In this document: positions 1-5,143 of the stretch, one piece after another
Position numbering within the stretch: the first letter of the stretch is position 1
Layout: the number at the start of each line of letters is the position of its first letter
DNA from: Negativicutes bacterium
Lineage (GTDB): Bacteria; Bacillota_C; Negativicutes; Sporomusales_B; JARLHX01
Direction: 5' to 3'
Assembly: GCA_031292015.1 (NCBI GenBank)
Contig: JARLHY010000056.1
Coordinates: 1-5,297 of the forward strand
Length of the DNA stretch: 5,297 nucleotides
Translations under genes and position numbers: made by a program
The notes under the pieces: model-generated
The model's database searches: none
Told to the model about the DNA's origin: nothing
What the model saw: the letters and a program-made list of their open reading frames with translations, nothing else

Positions 1-98
1 AGTACAGGATAATCGGCCGGGTCGCGGGCGATCACCGAGTTATTGGAGGTATCACCTTTGTCACCGGTGCGGGAGTGGGCGATTTCCCTCAGTTTCAT
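1..98 (-). CDS. AtuA C-terminal-domain-like small protein (5' part only)
   Basis: The first 32 codons of a gene that continues beyond the left edge. The translation begins MKLREIAHSRTGDKGD and continues TSNNSVIARDP. The AHSRxGDKGDTSN motif is the hallmark I associate with the small domain that follows the main domain in full-length AtuA proteins of acyclic terpene utilisation; here it is a separate gene. The ATG at 98-96 is preceded by GAGGTGA at 111-105 with a 6-nt spacer. That RBS lies inside the last codons of the upstream AtuA gene, whose TGA ends one base before this ATG, so the two are almost certainly translationally coupled and act together. Proteins of this kind are usually about 100 aa, so about two thirds is missing. 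The biochemical role is unknown; a subunit or partner of the neighbouring AtuA protein is the natural inference. Confidence 0.85.
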   Translation of the reverse strand, partial: MKLREIAHSRTGDKGDTSNNSVIARDPADYPV

Positions 99-99
99 C

Positions 100-1437
100 T
101 CACATCACCTCATAATGCACAGCATATTTCACCAGCGACCGCGGCACCAGCGCCGAGACCATGGCGACCACTTCCCTGGCTGCCTTCCAGGCCCCGGCCC
201 CGCCGGCCGGGCCGTTGGTGTACAGCGTCTCAACCTCGTTGCCGATCCGCACCGCTTCCTTCAGGTTATTCGTCCGTCCGGCGACCCGGGCCCTCACCTC
301 ATACGGCTCAGGTCCGGCTGACAGTTTTCCGCCGTGCAGGGCATTGACCCCGATGAGATCGAAACGGATTTCCTGGCACTGAACGCCGGTGAGTTTCAGC
401 CGTTCGGCAACAATGTCGAGAGCCAGCTGTCCGCGGGCTGCCGCGCCCGGCCCCGCGTAGCTGATCTGGCCTTCGCCGATATAACTGTCGACATAACCGA
501 TGGACACCTTAAGAAAGTCGGTCCTGGGCCGGCCGTTTCCTCCGCTGATCTGCACCCGATCATCGCCGGTCTGGGTCATCCGTACGCCGGTGAAATCAGC
601 CACCACATCAGGGGTGATATAAGCCGCCGGATTGTGTATTTCGTACAGAAACTGCTCCTTGCAGGTAGCCAGGGTGACCATCCCGCCGGAACCCGATACC
701 TTTGTAATGACGAAGCTTCCGTCTTCGGAAACCTCGGCCAGCGGGAAGCCCAGACGGGCCAGCCCCGCTACGTCCTTGTAGCCCGGATCGGCAAAATAAC
801 CGCCGGTAATCTGTCCGGCGCATTCCAGCAGATGACCCATTACTGTGGCCTGCCCCAAGGTCTCCCAGTCATCCAGCCGCCAGCCGAATTCATGGATCAG
901 CGGGGCGGCAAACAGGGCCGGGTCGGCGACCCGCCCGGTGATGACGACATCGGCGCCGTTTTGCAGCGCCTCGATAATCGGCGCTACCCCCAGATAAGCG
1001 TTGGCTGACACCAGTTTATCCTTGATGCTCGCCAGTTGTTCGCCGGTTTCCTCGATCACATAGTCCCCGCCCCGGACAACGTCCAGGACGTCATCGCCGG
1101 TGACTGCGGCGATTTTAAGTCCCGTAATTCCCAGCTTCGTGGCGATTTCTTTGATTTTTCGCGCCCCGGCGGTGGGATTCGCCGCCCCCATATTGGTGAT
1201 GATCCTGACGCCGTTTTTCCGGCAGACGCCGAGAACGGCTTCCATCCGTGCCGCCAGCAGCGAGTCGTAACCCAGGGCAGGATCTTTCATCCTGGCCTGT
1301 TGGGCGATGGCGATGGTTCTCTCTGCCAGGCATTCAAAAACCAAATACTGAATTCCGCCTTTTTCCGCCAGTTCCACCGCCGGCTCGATACGATCGCCGG
1401 AGTAGCCGGCGCCTGAGCCGATCCGTAACTTTTTCAC
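100..1437 (-). CDS. AtuA-family protein (DUF1446), main domain
   Basis: A 445-aa cytosolic protein of the acyclic terpene utilisation AtuA family. Visible family motifs (numbered from the GTG start) are GSGAGYSGDR at 7-16, ITNMGAANP at 80-88, DVVITGRVADPAL at 163-175, ECAGQITGGYFADPG at 205-219, VSGSGGMVT at 247-255 and EIHNPAAYITPDV at 266-278. The length fits the family without its C-terminal domain, which is encoded by the next gene. The frame is open back to 1533, but I choose GTG at 1437: VKKLRIGSG is where family members normally begin, AGAGGTG sits 6 nt upstream, and the longer version would overlap the transporter gene. The gap to the transporter stop is 35 bp, so they are an operon. 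AtuA belongs to citronellol/geraniol catabolism in Pseudomonas, but its exact reaction is not established. Its company here (CitMHS carrier, sigma-54 control) suggests catabolism of an organic acid. Confidence 0.9.
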   Translation of the reverse strand: MKKLRIGSGAGYSGDRIEPAVELAEKGGIQYLVFECLAERTIAIAQQARMKDPALGYDSLLAARMEAVLGVCRKNGVRIITNMGAANPTAGARKIKEIATKLGITGLKIAAVTGDDVLDVVRGGDYVIEETGEQLASIKDKLVSANAYLGVAPIIEALQNGADVVITGRVADPALFAAPLIHEFGWRLDDWETLGQATVMGHLLECAGQITGGYFADPGYKDVAGLARLGFPLAEVSEDGSFVITKVSGSGGMVTLATCKEQFLYEIHNPAAYITPDVVADFTGVRMTQTGDDRVQISGGNGRPRTDFLKVSIGYVDSYIGEGQISYAGPGAAARGQLALDIVAERLKLTGVQCQEIRFDLIGVNALHGGKLSAGPEPYEVRARVAGRTNNLKEAVRIGNEVETLYTNGPAGGAGAWKAAREVVAMVSALVPRSLVKYAVHYEVM

Positions 1438-1443
1438 ATCCAA

Positions 1444-1450
1444 CACCTCT
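1444..1450 (-). promoter_or_regulatory. Ribosome binding site that fixes the AtuA start
   Basis: AGAGGTG on the minus strand lies 6 nt before GTG at 1437-1435. It supports this start over the more distal in-frame ATG at 1533, which lies inside the transporter gene. Confidence 0.7.
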
Positions 1451-1472
1451 TCATTATTTGACAGCCCATACC

Positions 1473-2771
1473 CTAGAAGGGGAATACCCCGATAATCGCG
1501 CAGGTAATCGTCATGATGATCGAAGCGGCCCACAGGTAAGGAATCGAAAACTTTTGATGCTCACCCAGTTCCACCCCGGTCAGGCCGACAATAAGGAAGG
1601 TCGCCGGGGTCAGCGGGCTGACCGGGAAACCCACGGTCATCTGGCCCATGAGCGACGCCTGAGCCACCGCAATCGGCTGGACACCCAGCATCTTGCCCAC
1701 TTCAGCCACCACCGGCATAACCCCGAAATAGAACGAATCCGGGTCGAACAGCAGGCTCAGCGGCATGGCTATAATGCCCATGGCAAAAGGAATGTGCTGG
1801 GCCAGGGCCGGCGGAACAAAGGACACCGCGACCTGGGCCATGGCTGTGATCATCTTGGTGCCACTCATGATGCCGACAAACGCGCCGGCCGCCAGCAGTA
1901 TGCTGGCCATCATCAGCGCCGCCTTGGCATGAGCGTCAACCCGCGCCTTTTGCTGGCCGACATCAGGATAGTTGAAAACAAGAGCAAGCACCGTGCCGAC
2001 CATGAACATCGGGGCCGGATCGACCACGCCGCTGATCATAGTGCCCATGACCACCAGGGCCAGCACGACGTTGAACCAGAACAGCCCTGGCCGGCGCAGG
2101 GCCGCTTCCTCCGGTTTGATTTCCCGCTTAAGCACCACATCCGCCGCCGCACCGTCCGACAGGCCCAGACGGCGGGCTTCCCGCCTGCCAAGGAGATAGG
2201 CCAGGCCAAATACATAGACAAGACCGACGATCTGAGGAATGACGACCGGCGTAAAGATATCGGTCACCGGGATTTTGAGCGCCGCCGCTGCGCGCAGGGT
2301 CGGCCCGGTCCAGGGCAGGTAGTTGACCCCGGCCGCCAGGGAAACCATCAGGCAAAGCAGCCGTTTATCCATACCCAGCCGCTCATAAATCGGCAGCATC
2401 GCCGGAATGGTGATCAAAAAACACACCGCCCCCGAGCCATCGAGATGGATCATCAGCGCCAGCAGGGCGCTGCCCATCAAAATCCGGGTCGGTTTTGCCC
2501 CGACCGTCTTCAGAATCCGGTCGATGATCGGGTCAAACAGGCCGGCGTCGCTCATGATCCCGAAAAACAGGATGGCAAAAACGAACATCGTCGCCACCGG
2601 GGCGATATTTTTGATCCCGTCGATGATAAATTTACTTGTGGTAAGCCCAAACCCGCCAGCCAGCGACGCCACAATCGGAACAGCAATCAATGCGATCAGC
2701 GGCGACAAACGTTTTGACATGATTGCCGCCAAAAGCACCAGAATCGTTATAAGTCCAAGCAGTGCAAGCAA
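1473..2771 (-). CDS. CitMHS-family carboxylate (citrate-type) transporter
   Basis: A 432-aa, highly hydrophobic inner-membrane protein. It is recognised as the CitMHS family, whose characterised Bacillus members (CitM, CitH) import metal-citrate complexes with protons. Supporting motifs are the HLDGSGAVCFLIT stretch at 109-121 (family HLDG-G), NYLPWTGPTLRAA at 150-162, FDPDSFYFGVMPV at 342-354 and the C-terminal PVSPLTPATFLIVGLTGVELGEH stretch at 383-405. About 11-12 hydrophobic segments are visible, with a charged cytoplasmic loop near 196-228. The start is TTG at 2771: GAGGGTGA lies 6 nt upstream, an in-frame TGA lies only three codons upstream, and the first internal ATG is codon 18, inside the first membrane segment. 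It is the first gene after a -24/-12 promoter and is followed within 35 bp by AtuA. The substrate is probably a di- or tricarboxylate, perhaps metal-complexed; citrate itself is not demonstrated. Confidence 0.92.
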   Translation of the reverse strand: MLALLGLITILVLLAAIMSKRLSPLIALIAVPIVASLAGGFGLTTSKFIIDGIKNIAPVATMFVFAILFFGIMSDAGLFDPIIDRILKTVGAKPTRILMGSALLALMIHLDGSGAVCFLITIPAMLPIYERLGMDKRLLCLMVSLAAGVNYLPWTGPTLRAAAALKIPVTDIFTPVVIPQIVGLVYVFGLAYLLGRREARRLGLSDGAAADVVLKREIKPEEAALRRPGLFWFNVVLALVVMGTMISGVVDPAPMFMVGTVLALVFNYPDVGQQKARVDAHAKAALMMASILLAAGAFVGIMSGTKMITAMAQVAVSFVPPALAQHIPFAMGIIAMPLSLLFDPDSFYFGVMPVVAEVGKMLGVQPIAVAQASLMGQMTVGFPVSPLTPATFLIVGLTGVELGEHQKFSIPYLWAASIIMTITCAIIGVFPF

Positions 2772-2777
2772 CGTGTC

Positions 2778-2785
2778 TCACCCTC
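2778..2785 (-). promoter_or_regulatory. Ribosome binding site for the TTG-started transporter
   Basis: GAGGGTGA on the minus strand is 6 nt from the TTG codon. The TGA inside it is in frame with the transporter, so no longer N-terminus is possible and TTG must be used unless translation starts at codon 18. Confidence 0.75.
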
Positions 2786-2807
2786 TCTGCGAAAATAATG
2801 GTCCCAG

Positions 2808-2827
2808 GCTTCCTGCCGCCAGGAAGC
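2808..2827 (-). other. Leader hairpin in the transporter 5' UTR
   Basis: On the minus strand GCTTCCTG and CAGGAAGC form a perfect 8-bp stem with a 4-nt loop. It lies about 27-46 nt into the predicted sigma-54 transcript and 36 nt before the TTG start. No U tract follows directly, so it is not a typical terminator. An RNA-stabilising or post-transcriptional control element is possible; function unknown. Confidence 0.5.
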
Positions 2828-2863
2828 GTCCCCCTTCCTTCACCAAGTACTTCACAGATAATC

Positions 2864-2880
2864 AAGCAATTATCATGCCA
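2864..2880 (-). promoter_or_regulatory. Sigma-54 (-24/-12) promoter of the transporter-AtuA operon
   Basis: The minus strand reads TGGCATGATAATTGCTT, matching the sigma-54 consensus TGGCACG-N4-TTGCW with a single mismatch (C to T) in the -24 element. The invariant GG (2879-2878) and GC (2867-2866) have the required 10-bp separation. The predicted transcription start is near 2854, giving a leader of about 83 nt to the TTG of the transporter. A gene for a sigma-54-dependent activator sits immediately upstream, which strongly supports the call. Confidence 0.88.
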
Positions 2881-2906
2881 ACCTTCCGAGGTCTGGAAAC
2901 AGGCAA

Positions 2907-2934
2907 TAAAAAAGGGCCTGTGTAAAAAGACCCT
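2907..2934 (-). terminator. Intrinsic terminator of the regulator gene
   Basis: On the minus strand AGGGTC (2934-2929) pairs with GGCCCT (2918-2913), including one G-U wobble, around a 10-nt loop. It is followed by a U-rich run at 2912-2908. It lies about 150 bp after the regulator stop and just before the -24/-12 promoter, so it should separate regulator transcription from the inducible operon. The stem is short, so strength is uncertain. Confidence 0.6.
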
Positions 2935-2942
2935 GAAGAAAT

Positions 2943-2958
2943 TTCTAATATTTTAGAA
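2943..2958. promoter_or_regulatory. Upstream activator site 1 (perfect palindrome)
   Basis: TTCTAA-TATT-TTAGAA: perfect 6-bp arms around a 4-bp spacer. Its centre is about 96 bp upstream of the predicted sigma-54 start site. The same arms and spacer length recur at two further places in this intergenic region and nowhere else in the window, as expected for a dimeric Fis-type activator. Confidence 0.8.
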
Positions 2959-3024
2959 GTTTCTTGATCTCCCGCCAGCTAAATCCCGCTTCCGCCTCTC
3001 TTCAAACCCTTGCCGGACGGTCAC

Positions 3025-3040
3025 TTCTAAATTATTAGAA
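3025..3040. promoter_or_regulatory. Upstream activator site 2 (perfect palindrome)
   Basis: TTCTAA-ATTA-TTAGAA: identical arms to sites 1 and 3 with a different 4-bp spacer. The centre is about 178 bp upstream of the predicted start site and 30 bp (about three helical turns) from site 3. It is preceded by TCAC, as is site 3. Confidence 0.82.
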
Positions 3041-3054
3041 TTATTTTTCATCAC

Positions 3055-3070
3055 TTCTAATAATTTAGAA
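3055..3070. promoter_or_regulatory. Upstream activator site 3 (perfect palindrome)
   Basis: TTCTAA-TAAT-TTAGAA, preceded by TCAC like site 2. Its centre is about 208 bp upstream of the predicted start site, and it begins only 11 bp after the regulator stop codon. Being paired with site 2 at 30-bp spacing on one face of the helix suits cooperative binding of two activator dimers. Confidence 0.82.
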
Positions 3071-3081
3071 ATAAGACAGGT

Positions 3082-4497
3082 CTAACCCGGGATGTTGCAA
3101 GCCTTCATCTTGTTGTAGAGAGTGGCGAGGGAAATACCAAGGTCTCTGGCGATCTTCTTTTTGCCTTCCAGCTGCCGGCCGTATCGCTGCAGCATTTCCA
3201 CAATCGCCTTCCGTTCGGCCTCCAGCACCAATTCTGCCAGGGTCGGCACAGCGGTCTTGTCCTTGGGCAGTTTCGCCTGCAGCCACAGCGGCAGATGCTG
3301 GACGGTGATCAGTCCGCTTTCACATACGTTTACGGCATATTCCACGACATTCCTGAGTTCGCGGATATTACCAGGCCAGCCGTAGCGGCCCAGCATAGCT
3401 GCGACCTGTTCGTCCATTTCGAAGCAACGTCCGGTTCTCTGGGAATAAAAAGCCAGAAATTCCGCCGTAAGCAGCGGTACGTCCTCCAGCCGCTGCCGCA
3501 ACGGGGAAAGATGGATATTGAGTACATTCAGCCGGTAGTAGAGGTCCTCGCGGAATTTACCTTCGCTGACCAAAGCCGACAAATCCCTGTTAGTGGCGGC
3601 GATCACTCTGATATCCACCGGAACCTCACCGGCTTCGCCCAGCCGCCGGACGGTCCGTTCCTGGAGCACCCGCAGCAGTTTGGCCTGGAGTTCCAGGCTG
3701 AGCTCGCCGATCTCGTCAATAAAAATTGTTCCCCCGCTGGCGATTTCAAACAGGCCCAGTTTCCCGCCCTTTTTCGCCCCGGTGAAAACCCCCTCGTCAA
3801 ACCCGAACAGCTCGCTCTCCATCAGCGACGGCGGGATGGCAGCGCAGCTCACCGCCACGAAAGGCTCCGGTGCCTGGGCGCTGGCGTTGTGGATGGCCTG
3901 AGCGAAGACCTCCTTGCCGGTGCCGCTTTCGCCGGTAATGAGGACGTCGGAATGCCCCCGCGCCGCCTTGCCGGCAAGCAGGACCGATTCGGCGATGGCA
4001 GCACTCCGGCCGATGATGCTCTTGAAGGTGTATCTGGCCCGGTACATGCGGTCAACCAGATGCTTCAGGCGACGGGTCTTGTTCGTGAACCGGTGCAGCT
4101 CATCATTCAGCCGCTGAACCTCGGTGATGTCCTTGACCACCGACACGCCGCCGAAAATTTTGTCGTCGATGATGATCGGCGCCATGTCGACGACATACTC
4201 GACATCACCCTCGCGGCGATACACGCCGGCCATCGACTTCCCTGACCGGATCACCCCGGGCAGCATCGCCCCCGGCCGGACCTCAGTCAGGCGCCGGCCG
4301 ACGATTTTTTCCCGCGGCACCCCGGTAATCCGCGTATATTCGGGATTGATGTACCGGACGACCGTCGATTGATCAGCCACCAGAATTCCGTCGTCGATGG
4401 AATCAAGGATCTTCAGATACCATTCTTCCACCGCCTGGGGCGAAGACATCAGGCCCTTGAGCATCGGCGAAACATCGGTTGGATTGTCGAATAACAT
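3082..4497 (-). CDS. PAS-domain sigma-54-dependent transcriptional activator
   Basis: A 471-aa cytosolic bacterial enhancer-binding protein. Residues about 22-125 are a PAS sensor domain (DSIDDGILVADQ..., ending VVKDITEVQ). Residues 126-155 form a short helical, probably coiled-coil linker. Residues about 160-390 are the AAA+ domain: Walker A GESGTGKE 189-196, sigma-54-contact loop GVFTGA 236-241 (usual GAFTGA), Walker B GGTIFIDE 255-262, sensor I ATNRD 301-305, arginine-rich FREDLYYRLNV 315-325, and sensor II WPGNIRELRN 374-383. Residues about 428-468 are a Fis-type helix-turn-helix (KKIARDLGISLATLYNKMK). There is no response-regulator receiver domain, so the trigger is probably a small ligand or state sensed by PAS. 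The ATG is preceded by AGGAGG at 4513-4508, with a 10-nt spacer. The three palindromes and -24/-12 promoter just downstream mark the transporter-AtuA operon as its target. The ligand is unknown. Confidence 0.95.
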   Translation of the reverse strand: MLFDNPTDVSPMLKGLMSSPQAVEEWYLKILDSIDDGILVADQSTVVRYINPEYTRITGVPREKIVGRRLTEVRPGAMLPGVIRSGKSMAGVYRREGDVEYVVDMAPIIIDDKIFGGVSVVKDITEVQRLNDELHRFTNKTRRLKHLVDRMYRARYTFKSIIGRSAAIAESVLLAGKAARGHSDVLITGESGTGKEVFAQAIHNASAQAPEPFVAVSCAAIPPSLMESELFGFDEGVFTGAKKGGKLGLFEIASGGTIFIDEIGELSLELQAKLLRVLQERTVRRLGEAGEVPVDIRVIAATNRDLSALVSEGKFREDLYYRLNVLNIHLSPLRQRLEDVPLLTAEFLAFYSQRTGRCFEMDEQVAAMLGRYGWPGNIRELRNVVEYAVNVCESGLITVQHLPLWLQAKLPKDKTAVPTLAELVLEAERKAIVEMLQRYGRQLEGKKKIARDLGISLATLYNKMKACNIPG

Positions 4498-4563
4498 GCT
4501 AAGCCACCCTCCTCGCGGGAGCGTCCTTCAGCTTTTTCTTTGGTCCAGACATTTCCTGGCTTT

Positions 4564-4572
4564 ATTGTAACA
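4564..4572 (-). promoter_or_regulatory. Candidate extended -10 promoter for the regulator
   Basis: The minus strand reads TGT-TACAAT, a TGn extended -10 motif with one mismatch to TATAAT. Transcription would start near 4557, about 60 nt before the regulator ATG. The only -35-like hexamer, TTGGCG, is 19 bp away and poor, which an extended -10 can tolerate. Vegetative, constitutive low expression would suit an activator gene. Confidence 0.45.
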
Positions 4573-4592
4573 TAACCCATCAGGAACGCGCC

Positions 4593-4630
4593 AAAAGAAC
4601 CGCATTTGCTGCGCCGGCGAAATGCGGTTC
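4593..4630 (-). terminator. Perfect 11-bp hairpin, probable minus-strand terminator
   Basis: GAACCGCATTT (4597-4607) and AAATGCGGTTC (4620-4630) are exact inverted repeats around a 12-nt GC-rich loop. On the minus strand the stem is followed by TTTT (4596-4593); on the plus strand no T run follows, so termination of leftward transcription is favoured. It lies directly upstream of the regulator promoter and would insulate it. The gene it would terminate is unclear, since hslO has its own terminator 470 bp earlier. Confidence 0.6.
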
Positions 4631-4677
4631 AGCGACAGGCGCCGGAAAACCGGTTCTGTAGAACTCTCCCTGCTTCA

Positions 4678-4701
4678 TCACAACATATTGATGTGTTGTG
4701 A
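4678..4701. repeat. Inverted repeat TCACAACA-N8-TGTTGTGA
   Basis: Two exact 8-bp arms separated by 8 bp, beside an AT-rich TATATATA segment at 4712-4719. It could be an operator for an unknown dimeric regulator or an RNA stem-loop. No adjacent gene start explains it. Confidence 0.4.
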
Positions 4702-4764
4702 AAGTCCGATCTATATATAGTGTTATTGGCGACAATCTTTATAACTATGATAGTGGTAATATCA

Positions 4765-4914
4765 TTAATCATTTACGCCTAGCATCGACATTAAACTCTG
4801 ATTTCCGATTATCTTCGACGCCACTGCCGGGCCGTGCGTCACGAATACTTTCATCCAGCGGCAGATAATTTCCTTTATCTGTAAAGAATCAGTTACTTTC
4901 GTGTTGTGCCGTAA
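4765..4914 (-). other. Unrecognised short open frame (49 codons)
   Basis: The minus-strand frame is open from after a TGA at 4917-4915 to TAA at 4767-4765, which is followed at once by TGA. The only ATGs are internal; from 4854 the product would be 29 aa, beginning MKVFVTHGPAVASK. The AAAGGA at 4876-4871 is 16 nt from that ATG, too far for a good RBS. The composition looks protein-like rather than random, but I do not recognise the family. It could be a gene remnant, a microprotein or chance. Confidence 0.2.
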
Positions 4915-4954
4915 TCAGGCAAGTCAGTAATACTGCGGTTTTTCCTTGGTTCAT
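4889..4954 (-). pseudogene. Possible HtpX (M48 protease) N-terminal remnant
   Basis: A 21-codon minus-strand frame beginning MNQGKTAVLLTCLIT and stopping at TGA 4891-4889. HtpX membrane proteases commonly begin MNxxKTAxLLxxLT, so the match covers the first 15 residues only. No zinc motif (HEXXH) or membrane segments follow in any frame, and no clear RBS precedes the ATG. If real, it is the stump of a deleted gene; a chance match is quite possible. Confidence 0.22.
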
Positions 4955-5096
4955 CAATATTACGCAATATGTACTATCACTTTAAACGCCACTAAAATAA
5001 TTCAGTCCCAGAGCGCGGCAAACCTATTTTTGAGCGATTAGAAGGAACCGAGAGGGGTTTTCCGCAGCGGGATTTGCCCACGACAATAGATAAGTG

Positions 5097-5130
5097 AAAA
5101 ATTAAGACTCGGGAAAATTCGCCCGAGTCT
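5097..5130 (-). terminator. Intrinsic terminator of hslO
   Basis: On the minus strand AGACTCGGG and CCCGAGTCT form a perfect 9-bp stem with an 8-nt loop, followed by TAATTTTT. It begins 14 bp after the hslO stop codon. This is the strongest terminator in the window. Confidence 0.88.
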
Positions 5131-5143
5131 AGTTTCACTAGTG

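Larger units (their letters stand above)
4631..5096. other. AT-rich intergenic stretch without an intact gene
   Basis: About 465 bp between the hslO terminator and the hairpin upstream of the regulator. I find no reading frame with a start, RBS and recognisable product. Base composition is visibly more AT-rich than the flanking genes. Contents: a small CCGG-AAAA-CCGG hairpin (4642-4653), the inverted repeat at 4678-4701, TATATATA at 4712-4719, a CAGATAA/TTATCTG inverted repeat (4862-4881), and two short minus-strand frames listed separately. The appearance fits a decayed gene region or a small-RNA locus. Confidence 0.5.

Noticed and set aside
334..1008. Plus-strand open frame (224 codons) antisense to AtuA
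   Set aside because: No RBS or motif, and it is fully contained in the well-supported AtuA gene.
1438..1533. Longer AtuA start at ATG 1533
   Set aside because: It would overlap the transporter by about 60 bp and add residues absent from the family, whose N-terminus matches the GTG start with a good RBS.
1248..2717. Long plus-strand open frame (489 codons) antisense to the transporter
   Set aside because: Its product is rich in His, Arg, Gln and Asp without any recognisable motif or hydrophobic core, as expected for the antisense of a GC-rich membrane-protein gene. The minus strand encodes a clear CitMHS protein.
2943..3070. CRISPR-like or REP-type repeat array
   Set aside because: The three copies are only 16 bp, are unevenly spaced (82 and 30 bp), have variable spacers inside the palindrome, and sit exactly where a sigma-54 activator should bind.
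3295..4245. Plus-strand open frame (316 codons) antisense to the activator
   Set aside because: The minus strand has an intact AAA+ protein with every expected motif. The antisense frame shows no family motif and is an expected GC-rich shadow.
4726..4742. TTGGCGAC motif on the plus strand as a second sigma-54 -24 element
   Set aside because: The position 10 bp after GG is TA rather than the essential GC, and no gene follows on that strand.
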